A stretch of 64,000 nt of DNA, taken from positions 161,572 to 225,571 of the forward strand of contig NZ_CAJTMT010000003.1 in the NCBI RefSeq assembly GCF_910577345.1, written 5' to 3'. The position numbers and the translations under genes were made by a program. Shown piece after piece: positions 44,250-52,700 of the stretch (position 1 is the stretch's first letter; each line of letters begins with the position of its first letter). This DNA comes from an uncultured Duncaniella sp. Its GTDB lineage: Bacteria > Bacteroidota > Bacteroidia > Bacteroidales > Muribaculaceae. Below the pieces are notes generated by a model. It was not told the origin of the DNA and made no database searches. It saw only the letters and a program-made list of their open reading frames with translations.

Positions 44250-46808
44250 GTGAATAAGATTGTTTTAGGTCTTTTATCCGTAATATTTGCGTCGGCTTCC
44301 GCGGTTGGAGGACCGCTAAAGCCCGTAAACCTGCGTTGCGAGTACCGCAACACGCCCATAGGCATCGACGTCGAGACCCCACGACTCACTTGGGAATACG
44401 ACGGGACTTCTCCTGACAATGTCACCGGATGCCATATCGAACTCATCGACAACGATGGGAAAACCGTCTGGCAATGTGACACTACGGCTGTCAACCGCAT
44501 CGTCTATGACGGTCCACGACTCACATCTCAGTCGCGCTACACATGGCGCATCATTGCCACCGATTCCAAAGGACGCGCACATAGGTCAAAAAACGCTTCT
44601 TTCGAGACCGGCAAAATGGATATATCGGACTGGAAAGCTTCATGGATCAGCGATGGCCTGCCATACGAGACAGAAGCGGCACCGGTTTTCCGCAAGACCT
44701 TTACCATAGATTCTCCGATCCGTAACAGTCGAGTCTACGTCTCGGCCGTCGGGTACTACGAAATGTTCATCAACGGTAAGCGTGTTGGCAAAAGTCATCT
44801 CGATCCCGGTTTCACGGCCTATAACCACCGTTCGCTCTATGCAGTTCATGATGTGACGGACCTCTTACATAAAGGCTCGAATGAAATCTCAGTGACTTTA
44901 GGCAACGGCTTTGCCAACCTCCAGAGCCGGGACGCATGGGGATATGAGAAAGCGCCCTGGCGCGACCGTCCGCAACTGATATGCGAAGTGTGGAATAATG
45001 GTGAGCCTCAAACAGTCACCGATCCCACATGGCAGACAGCAACAGGAGCAATCATCTACAACAATTTATACAGCGGTGTCCACCGCGACCACCGTATAGC
45101 TCCCACAGAATGGAAAAGCGCCACAGTAGTCGCGCCAAAGTCTGCAAAACTCCTGTGGCAGTCAATGCCGTCAATAAATGAGACCGCACGTCTGCGGCCA
45201 AAACTGCTCAATTCATGGGGCGACACTATTTTTGTGTTTGATATGGGCAAGAACATTGCCGGCGTCTGCGACATCAAACTCAAAGGTGAGACCGGCACAC
45301 AGGTGAAAATCAAGCACGGCGAACTTCTCAAATCCGACGGACGGCTCGAACAGGGCAATCTTGCCATCTACTATCATCCGACGAAAGAGGATGAAGCTTT
45401 CCAGACAGACCGCATCACCCTTGCAGGAAATAAAAACGGAGAGCGCTTCATGCCTGATTTCACTTACCACGGCTTCCGCTATGTGGAAATCTCAAGTGAC
45501 AGGCCGATCAAACTGACGGAATCTGACGTGAGCGGAGTGATGATTCACACCGATCTTCCGAAAACCGGATATTTCAAATGCTCAAACCCGCTCCTCAACC
45601 GCATCTACGATGCCACAATGCTTTCCTACGTCGACAATATCCACTCTATCCCAACCGACTGTCCGCAACGGGAGAAAAACGGCTGGACCGCAGATGCACA
45701 CGTTGCCATCGACCTTGGTCTGCTCAACTATGACGGTATCACGCTCTACGAGAAATGGCTGCGTGACCATATCGACAATCAGCATGACAACGGCAATATC
45801 GCCGGCATCATCCCATCAGCCGGATGGGGTTATGGCGACTCACCTGGTCCGGTCTGGGACGCAGGACTCTTCATCATTCCGCTTGCCATCTATGATTATT
45901 ACGGCGATATTTCACTCCTTAAGGAGCTATATCCGACGATGGAACGCTATATGAAATGGGCCGATTCGCTCGTAAGACCTGACGGCACCCTCGGATGTGG
46001 AATCGGAGACTGGCTCCCCTACTCCACTCAGACTCCCACCGACTTCACATCAACGCTCTACTACTTCGTGGACTATCATCTGATGGCCCGCGCGACGGAA
46101 TTGATGGGAATGGATGCCACCACATTCCGTCAGAAAGCGGAGGAAGTACGCAAGACGCTCAACACGAAGTTTTTCGATAGCGACCGAAACCTCTACTCCA
46201 ACGGCTCGCAAGCGGCACAAGGCATAGCCCTCTATTGGGACATCCCCGACAGTGAGACTGCACCGAAAGTTGCGGACAACCTCAACCGCATGGTCGTTGA
46301 AAATGATTATGCCCTCGATTTCGGTTTGCTCGGAAGCAAAAGTGTGTTGAGGATGCTGACAAAATACGGGTATCCGGAAACAGCCTACCGTATGGCCACA
46401 CGCACCGCAGCCCCATCGTGGGGACACTGGATTGACGAATGTGGCTACACGACACTTGCTGAAACATGGACTTTAAGTCCTGAATTCCGCGACGCATCAC
46501 TCAACCATGTTTTCATGGGCGACATAGCAGCCTGGATGACAAATGACATCGCCGGCCTCAATTTCGATCCTGACAACCCCGGCTTCAGAAATGCCATAAT
46601 CCGCCCCAATTTCATGGAAGGACTCGACTTTGCAGAAGCCGAGTACCGGAGCATAAATGGCCCGGTCAAATCTGCATGGCGACGCAGCTCCAACGGCGAC
46701 ATCGACTTGAGGATAACCTTACCACAAGGATGCACAGCTACCGTGATTCTCCCCGACCGCCCGATTACCCGAATAAACCGAAGCGAGACATTCAAAATCA
46801 AGAAGTAA
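44250..46808 (+). CDS. GH78-type alpha-L-rhamnosidase-like enzyme
   Basis: An 852-residue exported enzyme (GTG start; signal VLGLLSVIFASASAVGG). Domain order: N-terminal Ig-like domain (PVNLRCEYRNTPIGIDVETP), two beta-sandwich domains (SAVGYYEMFINGKRVG), an (alpha/alpha)6 barrel with the GH78 block DCPQREKNGWTADAHVA, and a C-terminal beta domain. The acidic residues of the DCPQRE block and the later YTTLAETW (general base region) are present. Rhamnose is the usual substrate of GH78, but the operon otherwise handles mannose, so specificity is uncertain. The periplasm is the likely location. Confidence 0.85.
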   Translation: MNKIVLGLLSVIFASASAVGGPLKPVNLRCEYRNTPIGIDVETPRLTWEYDGTSPDNVTGCHIELIDNDGKTVWQCDTTAVNRIVYDGPRLTSQSRYTWRIIATDSKGRAHRSKNASFETGKMDISDWKASWISDGLPYETEAAPVFRKTFTIDSPIRNSRVYVSAVGYYEMFINGKRVGKSHLDPGFTAYNHRSLYAVHDVTDLLHKGSNEISVTLGNGFANLQSRDAWGYEKAPWRDRPQLICEVWNNGEPQTVTDPTWQTATGAIIYNNLYSGVHRDHRIAPTEWKSATVVAPKSAKLLWQSMPSINETARLRPKLLNSWGDTIFVFDMGKNIAGVCDIKLKGETGTQVKIKHGELLKSDGRLEQGNLAIYYHPTKEDEAFQTDRITLAGNKNGERFMPDFTYHGFRYVEISSDRPIKLTESDVSGVMIHTDLPKTGYFKCSNPLLNRIYDATMLSYVDNIHSIPTDCPQREKNGWTADAHVAIDLGLLNYDGITLYEKWLRDHIDNQHDNGNIAGIIPSAGWGYGDSPGPVWDAGLFIIPLAIYDYYGDISLLKELYPTMERYMKWADSLVRPDGTLGCGIGDWLPYSTQTPTDFTSTLYYFVDYHLMARATELMGMDATTFRQKAEEVRKTLNTKFFDSDRNLYSNGSQAAQGIALYWDIPDSETAPKVADNLNRMVVENDYALDFGLLGSKSVLRMLTKYGYPETAYRMATRTAAPSWGHWIDECGYTTLAETWTLSPEFRDASLNHVFMGDIAAWMTNDIAGLNFDPDNPGFRNAIIRPNFMEGLDFAEAEYRSINGPVKSAWRRSSNGDIDLRITLPQGCTATVILPDRPITRINRSETFKIKK

Positions 46809-46830
46809 ACGAAAACAATAAAACCAGACT

Positions 46831-47811
46831 ATGAATACCTCTGAAAATATCGAACTTGCCCCAATTTCTTTCACCCCATACCTGAAAAGTGTCATCTGGG
46901 GCGGAGACAAAATATGCACTTACAAACAGATTCCTCAGACCGAAGCCAATATCGGTGAAAGTTGGGAAATATCCGCTGTTCCCGGACATGAATCTGTGGT
47001 TGAGGGCGGCATGTATGCAGGCATGTCACTTGTTGAGCTAATCAGACGTTTCGGTGACCAACTTCTGGGCAAGAGTGTTAATGAAAAGTATGAAGGAAAA
47101 TTCCCCCTCCTCATAAAAATCATTGACGCCAACGATAATCTCTCAGTCCAGGTCCACCCCGACGATGCTCTTGCAAAAGCCCGTCACAACAGTCTTGGCA
47201 AAACCGAGATGTGGTATATCATTGATGCCAATGCCAATTCCAAAATTTACTCCGGCTTCAAAAGCTCAATAAATGCAGCTGAATATGAGCGCAAAGTAGC
47301 TGACGGCTCTTTCACTGACGTGATTGCAGTCCATGATTCTGCACCCGGCGACATCTTCTTCCTACCCGCAGGTCGGGTACACGCCATAGGAGCAGGGAAT
47401 CTTCTTGCTGAAATCCAGGAATCAAGCGACATCACCTATCGCATCTTTGACTACAATCGACGCGATGCCAAAGGAAAGCCGAGGGAACTGCATACGGAAC
47501 TGGCCAAAGATGCCATTGACTACACGGTCCATCCGGATTATAAATCCGTAGCTCCGTCTACTGACATAAAGGATGCAGAAATTGCCAAGTGTTCCCACTT
47601 CAATGTCCACCGTATTCTTATCGACGGAAAGATTAATCTTGATTTGTCATACGATTCTTTCACAATCATCATGTGTCTCGAAGGAAATGTAAATTTACAC
47701 TACCATAACGGAATGCACGGGATGAGAAATGGCCATACCGTATTGCTACCGGCCCTCCTTACATCCTTAACCGTATCCGGAACCGGAACATTGCTGCTGG
47801 TCCATGTCTGA
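46831..47811 (+). CDS. manA: Mannose-6-phosphate isomerase, class I
   Basis: Zinc enzyme that interconverts mannose-6-phosphate and fructose-6-phosphate. The 326 residues include the zinc-ligand motifs SVQVHPDD (Gln and His), GKTEMWYI (Glu) and GRVHAIGAG (His), plus an IQESSDITYRIFDYNR active-site Arg region. This is the short cupin form common in Firmicutes and Bacteroidota. Last gene of the operon, 22 bp after the GH78-like gene, and followed by a terminator. With the ROK kinase it completes cytoplasmic mannose catabolism. Confidence 0.95.
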   Translation: MNTSENIELAPISFTPYLKSVIWGGDKICTYKQIPQTEANIGESWEISAVPGHESVVEGGMYAGMSLVELIRRFGDQLLGKSVNEKYEGKFPLLIKIIDANDNLSVQVHPDDALAKARHNSLGKTEMWYIIDANANSKIYSGFKSSINAAEYERKVADGSFTDVIAVHDSAPGDIFFLPAGRVHAIGAGNLLAEIQESSDITYRIFDYNRRDAKGKPRELHTELAKDAIDYTVHPDYKSVAPSTDIKDAEIAKCSHFNVHRILIDGKINLDLSYDSFTIIMCLEGNVNLHYHNGMHGMRNGHTVLLPALLTSLTVSGTGTLLLVHV

Positions 47812-47817
47812 CATCCG

Positions 47818-47867
47818 GATATGAGAGCAGTAAACCTTATTAATAAATTAGGTACTTCTCTCATATC
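47818..47867. terminator. Hairpin between convergent manA and GH31 genes
   Basis: GATATGAGAG...AGTA...ACCT (from 47818) pairs with AGGTACTTCTCTCATATC (47850-47867), about 17 bp with minor bulges. Nothing else was recognised in 47868-48029. Confidence 0.65.
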
Positions 47868-48029
47868 GGGACGAAATATAGATTAGACAGAGTGTGATTA
47901 CCGGTGGTGGCATTCCTTATCCAGTTGCACAACCTCGCTGTGCATCAGAATCCGGTATCGGCAGCCGGTTGATATATTCTTTGTTTTCAACCTGAGATAC
48001 TATGAATGAATCAATGTCGGAATGAGGAA

Positions 48030-50378
48030 TCATCTTACAATCACACGGATTTCAGAACTGCAATCGGTTTCGGGAACGCTTACAACCAATGTCCTTGTTG
48101 CTGGATTATATTTATACGCATCTGCAGTGATGATGTTGCCTGAGACAGTGACACTTTCAGGAGCGTTGCAGTTATAGATGTTGAAGGTATAAGACCGAGC
48201 ATCTTTCAGACCGGAAACTTCACCGACGGTCCTGCGTGGTGATATTACAAATTCATGAGCATCTGCATTTGACATGCCGGTCAACTTGGTTGTGGCATAA
48301 TTGTCGGCATAATCCGAATTATTGCCGTCATCTTCATAAATTGAACTTTCGCCATCTGCACCTGCAACGACGTTGATAATCAACCCGTCAGGACGTTCAG
48401 TCACATTCTTGACAACATCCGGATTAAATGGTATCATGGCACCTTGCTTGAAAAAGTAAGGAATTTGTTCCTGCGTGAAAGACATGGTTCTGACACAGGG
48501 GCCTTCTATGAGTTCATTGGTCGATGCACTCCACCAATTACCCTCAGGGAACCATATTTCCTTAGTGCTGAGACCGTTTGACGAGGCTTCAGTAATCGGA
48601 GCAACGAGAATATCGTTACCAAACATATACTCACCCTCATAAGTATATGCTTCTTCACCGTCAGGATAATCATAATAGAGAGGACGACAGATGGAGATGC
48701 CTGTATCGTATGCCTCTCGTGCCATAGTGTAGATGTATGGAAATAACGCATAGCGCAATTTTACAGCCTCAAGCATGGTAGGGAAATTGGAGAATTTCCA
48801 TATTTGCCGTTCTATGCGGCTATCTTTTGTGGCATGAGTACGGAAAATCGGGGTGAATACGCCGAACTGAAGCCAACGTAATACAAGGTCAGGGTTATTT
48901 GCGTTCATTTCATCAGTCCAGGCATGACCGCCGAGATCATGACCCCAGTAGCCATAGCCGACATTGGATGCCGTTGCGGTGAAATACGGCTGGAATGCAA
49001 GTGTCGGGAAATTAATAAGAGCGTCGCCTGAAAAACCGATTTGATAACGATGGCTGCCAAGACCTCCCCAACGGTGGAATATGACCGGGCGGACATCCGG
49101 ACGGTTCTTAACCATATCGTTGAAAAAGACATGATTGCACCAGAAAGTCTCGCCAAGGCCATTGGTATATGGACTTGTCAGATGCTGCTGCCAGTCAAGC
49201 CACCAGAAATCAACACCTTCGCTTTCATGGTCCCGGAGAATAGTGCTTGTGAAGGACTTGGTGAAATCTGTATTGTCAAGCATCCAGGGAATATTGTTGC
49301 TGTCGCCATATTTCCCATTGAGAGATGCATTCATTTGGGCGAAATATTCCGGCGATTCGGATTGAGTGATACCATCCGCAGGGTGAAGATTCAAACCAAT
49401 TTTGAAGTTTTTTGAATGAATGTCATCAAGAAGGCCTTTGGGGTCGGGAATAAGTTTTGTGTTCCAACTCCAACCGGTCCAACCTCCTCGTCCGTTAGAA
49501 TCGTTTTGGTCACCGTTCCAATGCCAATCCATATCAAGTATCATCACGTCACAGGGAATATCGTTTTTTGCCAGATCTGCCATTATATTACGATAATCGT
49601 CAGAGGTATATGACGCATACTTGCTATACCAATAGCCGAACACAAACGCCGGAGGCAGAGGGATTTTTCCAGCTATTTTTGTAAAGTCGGCAAGAGCCTT
49701 CTTATAGTTGCTTCCATAGCCGAGAAAATAGATGTCAAGGGCATTAGTGTCATTACGTTCCGCCCACCAGTCAAATCCGATTTCCTCGGCAGGCTGAAGT
49801 GCAAACGAGCGGCTGCCATCAGGACGGCCCGTAGTCCATGAATCGTCAATAACAGACCAACCGGAGCGTGAGATAAGTCCGTTTTCAAGTTCGGAGCGTT
49901 TGTTGTCACCGTTGCTGCTGTCAAGAGTGCGGCAAGTACCCTTAAGATTCAACGGGTCCGGTTTGCCTGGATACCAAAGGACTTCACGACCATTGTGATT
50001 AATCGTGACAGACAGATTCCGGGCTGAAGCCGGGTGTGTCACGGGGTCAGAACCTTTCCGGTACTTCAGTGAGAGCTTGTCAGTATTGATATAGATATAT
50101 TCGCTATCCTCCAACTTTTCGAAGACCGGGACATCAAGATTGCGATTTATAATAGCAAATGTGGCCCTATCCTCAAAGAGAGCCTTATCGCTATACTCGA
50201 TACGAACCATTTCAGGGGTCAGGACTGTGAAACGGGCATTACCGGATGTGACTGTTGCATCCAGATTTGCTACCGGGTTGTTTTGAGCATTTGCCCACAA
50301 ACCTGTGCTCAAAACAATAAAGAGAGCCACAAGCAGCCCACTGCTATTGAAGGCACGAAATGATGATTTTTTGTTCAT
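48030..50378 (-). CDS. GH31 alpha-glucosidase-family enzyme
   Basis: Retaining exo-alpha-glycosidase, 782 residues, with signal peptide (VALFIVLSTGLWANAQ). N-terminal beta-sandwich, then a TIM barrel with the nucleophile Asp395 in FWWLDWQQ, acid/base Asp452 in GFSGDALINFPTL, the subsite motif VMILDMDWHW (278-287) and WGHDLGGH. Two C-terminal beta domains follow, including the DUF5110-like segment. With GH97 and a SusR-type regulator it fits alpha-glucosidase activity on isomalto-oligosaccharides. Transcribed divergently from the regulator gene, with its own promoter. Confidence 0.92.
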   Translation of the reverse strand: MNKKSSFRAFNSSGLLVALFIVLSTGLWANAQNNPVANLDATVTSGNARFTVLTPEMVRIEYSDKALFEDRATFAIINRNLDVPVFEKLEDSEYIYINTDKLSLKYRKGSDPVTHPASARNLSVTINHNGREVLWYPGKPDPLNLKGTCRTLDSSNGDNKRSELENGLISRSGWSVIDDSWTTGRPDGSRSFALQPAEEIGFDWWAERNDTNALDIYFLGYGSNYKKALADFTKIAGKIPLPPAFVFGYWYSKYASYTSDDYRNIMADLAKNDIPCDVMILDMDWHWNGDQNDSNGRGGWTGWSWNTKLIPDPKGLLDDIHSKNFKIGLNLHPADGITQSESPEYFAQMNASLNGKYGDSNNIPWMLDNTDFTKSFTSTILRDHESEGVDFWWLDWQQHLTSPYTNGLGETFWCNHVFFNDMVKNRPDVRPVIFHRWGGLGSHRYQIGFSGDALINFPTLAFQPYFTATASNVGYGYWGHDLGGHAWTDEMNANNPDLVLRWLQFGVFTPIFRTHATKDSRIERQIWKFSNFPTMLEAVKLRYALFPYIYTMAREAYDTGISICRPLYYDYPDGEEAYTYEGEYMFGNDILVAPITEASSNGLSTKEIWFPEGNWWSASTNELIEGPCVRTMSFTQEQIPYFFKQGAMIPFNPDVVKNVTERPDGLIINVVAGADGESSIYEDDGNNSDYADNYATTKLTGMSNADAHEFVISPRRTVGEVSGLKDARSYTFNIYNCNAPESVTVSGNIITADAYKYNPATRTLVVSVPETDCSSEIRVIVR

Positions 50379-50401
50379 TGATTATTGATTTAAGTTTTTC
50401 G

Positions 50402-50432
50402 CAAATTTAGCATCATGACATTATGCAGTCAA
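50402..50432 (-). promoter_or_regulatory. Promoter of the GH31 gene
   Basis: Minus strand: TTG (50430-50432), 20-bp spacer, TAAATTTG (50402-50409). Leader about 17 nt. Confidence 0.7.
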
Positions 50433-50584
50433 TGCGAGGTAGTGAAAATGTAGTCAGATTATGATACGTTCACGTTGTCGGTCAACATATTAAGCCTGCT
50501 AACACGTCAGATAAAGTAGCATATCCGTACGAGGATGAGATATACATATCGACACTTACTTATAAAAAGCAGGCATTCCGTATT

Positions 50585-50639
50585 CAATGTATTCAAGCCA
50601 ATATGCACATCGTCGCCATTTAACATTTTGAATACATTG
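50585..50639. promoter_or_regulatory. Inverted pair of TTGAATACATTG boxes
   Basis: TTGAATACATTG on the minus strand at 50585-50596 and on the plus strand at 50628-50639, 12 of 12 identical and in opposite orientation, 43 bp apart. A third TTGAATACAT lies before susC at 52619. Likely operators of the adjacent SusR-type regulator. Confidence 0.6.
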
Positions 50640-50680
50640 GATTTTAACTATTAACTATTATGCCATTCTTAAAAAAATTG

Positions 50681-50688
50681 TACCTTTG
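50681..50688 (+). promoter_or_regulatory. -7 element of the SusR-type regulator gene
   Basis: TACCTTTG, 14 bp before the start codon, so the leader is only a few nt. No TTTG at -33; the TTGAATACATTG box lies about 41 bp upstream. Confidence 0.55.
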
Positions 50689-50702
50689 TAATTGGAAACA
50701 TT

Positions 50703-52454
50703 ATGCGCAGATACTACCTCATATTACTATTCATTATCACTTGTTTGCCGAGCATTTACGCAAACAAACAGTTTACGACTGAGCAACTTTTAGCTCAGTT
50801 GGACAGTGCCATATCTAATCGTGACCGGTATCTTGAGGTTAAATTGGCACATCTATCCGAGTTAAACCAGGATTTGGCCAACGGGGTCAAAGATGATAGA
50901 GAACGATTTGAAACGTTGGGCAGATTGTATGCTGATTACCATTCATTCAATGCCGACTCTGCATACACGATGGCGCAACGCCAGCTATCCTTAGCTCAGA
51001 ATTTAGGCGACAAGAATTTGATTATGAACGCCATGTTGAACAAAGCCAATATCCTGTGTAATGTGGGCATGTATCATGAGGCCTTGTCGGTGGTCGACTC
51101 AATTCCCGTTAAAGAACTTCCTGATTATTTACGCGCATATTACTTCCATTCAAAAAGAACTTTATACGGCAACCTTGCTAATTTTTCAACATTCAAACCG
51201 GAAAAGGAGCTATATGAAAAACTGACGGATAATTATCGAGACTCCCTTTTGACTGTTAACGATCCTCATTCGGTGTTCTATGTATTGATTAAAGCAGACC
51301 AACTCAATGTCCATCATAAACCCCAGGAGGCAATAAATTTGCTTGAGTCTTTCATCCGTGACAATGATTTATCTGAGCATGAGATGGCGATATGTGCCTA
51401 TACCTTATCAGAATCATATAGTCATATAAACGACATCGAAATGCAAAAAAGGATGTTGCTTATCTCGGCTATTTCTGATATGAAAACGGCAGTCAGAGAG
51501 TATGTTTCGCTTCGCCAACTGGCGCTCTTGCTCTATCAGGAAGGAGATTTGGAACGCGCATACAATTTCCTCACGATTGCCGTGGACGATGCAGCAAAAA
51601 GCAACTCGCGCCAAAGAATAATTGAGCTCAACGACTCATATCCGATGATAAACCGGATATACGTCGAGACCGTGCATAATCAAAAAAAGACATTAGAACG
51701 TACCATACTGATAATAACCATCCTGTCAGTCATGCTAATTGTGCTTCTTTTCTATATGCGCAAGCAGATGTTGAAGATTGCCGACGGCAGAAGAAAAGTA
51801 GAGGAGATTAATAACAAGTTAAGCGACCTCAACCTCCAACTATCGGACTCAAACAGCCGATTGAACGAAGTGAACACCCGGCTTAAGGAATCGAATGACA
51901 AACTCAATGAGTTAAATCATCAACTTGTCCACTCAAACAACAAACTACAGGAAGCCTATGCTGCCATTGCGGATATATCGGAATTGAAAGAGGTTTATAT
52001 CTGCCAATATATGGATCAGTCACTTCAGCATATTGAAATGCTTGATAACTATCGGAAAGTTATCGGCAAGCTTGTCAACGCCGGAAAAACAGACGACTTA
52101 AAGAAATTGGTAAAGTCCGACAAGATTGTCGAAGATGAATTGAAATCATTCTATGATCAGTTTGACAAGACCTTCCTTAATCTATTTCCGACATTCGTCG
52201 AAGATTTCAACAGCCTGCTTTTACCGGAGGAAGCGATTATTCCTAAAAGAGCCGGCTCATTGAACACAGAGCTGCGAATATTTGCACTCATCCGGCTCGG
52301 AATCACAGATAGCGACAAGATAGCGAAGTTCCTCAGATATTCGCTAACAACAATCTACAATTACCGCACCAAGGTGCGAAACAAAGCAAAGGGCGATAGA
52401 AATCATCTGGACGGAGAAGTCGCAAAAATAGGTCAGCATTCATCTATCGACTAA
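50703..52454 (+). CDS. SusR-type transmembrane transcriptional regulator (DUF6377)
   Basis: A 583-residue one-component regulator related to SusR of the B. thetaiotaomicron starch system. It has a signal or first TM segment (YLILLFIITCLPSIYA), periplasmic TPR-like helices (about 50-320; MLNKANILCNVGMYHEALSV), a TM helix near 332-352 (TILIITILSVMLIVLLFYMR) and a cytoplasmic coiled coil (about 358-425; LNLQLSDSNSRLNEVNTRLK). The C-terminal helix-turn-helix region (LRIFALIRLGITDSDKIAKF, then LTTIYNYRTKVRNKA) binds DNA. From SusR, binding of a malto- or isomalto-oligosaccharide in the periplasm activates the locus. It directly precedes susC of this locus. Confidence 0.9.
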   Translation: MRRYYLILLFIITCLPSIYANKQFTTEQLLAQLDSAISNRDRYLEVKLAHLSELNQDLANGVKDDRERFETLGRLYADYHSFNADSAYTMAQRQLSLAQNLGDKNLIMNAMLNKANILCNVGMYHEALSVVDSIPVKELPDYLRAYYFHSKRTLYGNLANFSTFKPEKELYEKLTDNYRDSLLTVNDPHSVFYVLIKADQLNVHHKPQEAINLLESFIRDNDLSEHEMAICAYTLSESYSHINDIEMQKRMLLISAISDMKTAVREYVSLRQLALLLYQEGDLERAYNFLTIAVDDAAKSNSRQRIIELNDSYPMINRIYVETVHNQKKTLERTILIITILSVMLIVLLFYMRKQMLKIADGRRKVEEINNKLSDLNLQLSDSNSRLNEVNTRLKESNDKLNELNHQLVHSNNKLQEAYAAIADISELKEVYICQYMDQSLQHIEMLDNYRKVIGKLVNAGKTDDLKKLVKSDKIVEDELKSFYDQFDKTFLNLFPTFVEDFNSLLLPEEAIIPKRAGSLNTELRIFALIRLGITDSDKIAKFLRYSLTTIYNYRTKVRNKAKGDRNHLDGEVAKIGQHSSID

Positions 52455-52618
52455 TCGTGATTAATTTACGGTCGGGGCATATCTCGTCCACACAAACCAT
52501 CTATAAAAACACTGTATACAAGGGCTAAACAGGCTCATCTATCACTATATATTTTCGGGTGCTTTCCAGAGCTACACACCGCATTTTCAACAGATTAAGC
52601 GCCAAGAATCACTACTTT

Positions 52619-52663
52619 TTGAATACATGCCATTGACATGACTGTTTTAGTGGGTTAATTTTG
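52619..52663 (+). promoter_or_regulatory. Promoter of the alpha-glucan susC with activator box
   Basis: TTGAATACAT (52619-52628) lies just upstream of TTG (52633-52635), a 20-bp spacer and TAATTTTG (52656-52663). The box touching -33 is the usual position of a class II activator site. The rest of 52455-52700 shows nothing further. Confidence 0.65.
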
Positions 52664-52700
52664 CGAAACAGAAAACCCAAAACAAACTAATATCACGAAA

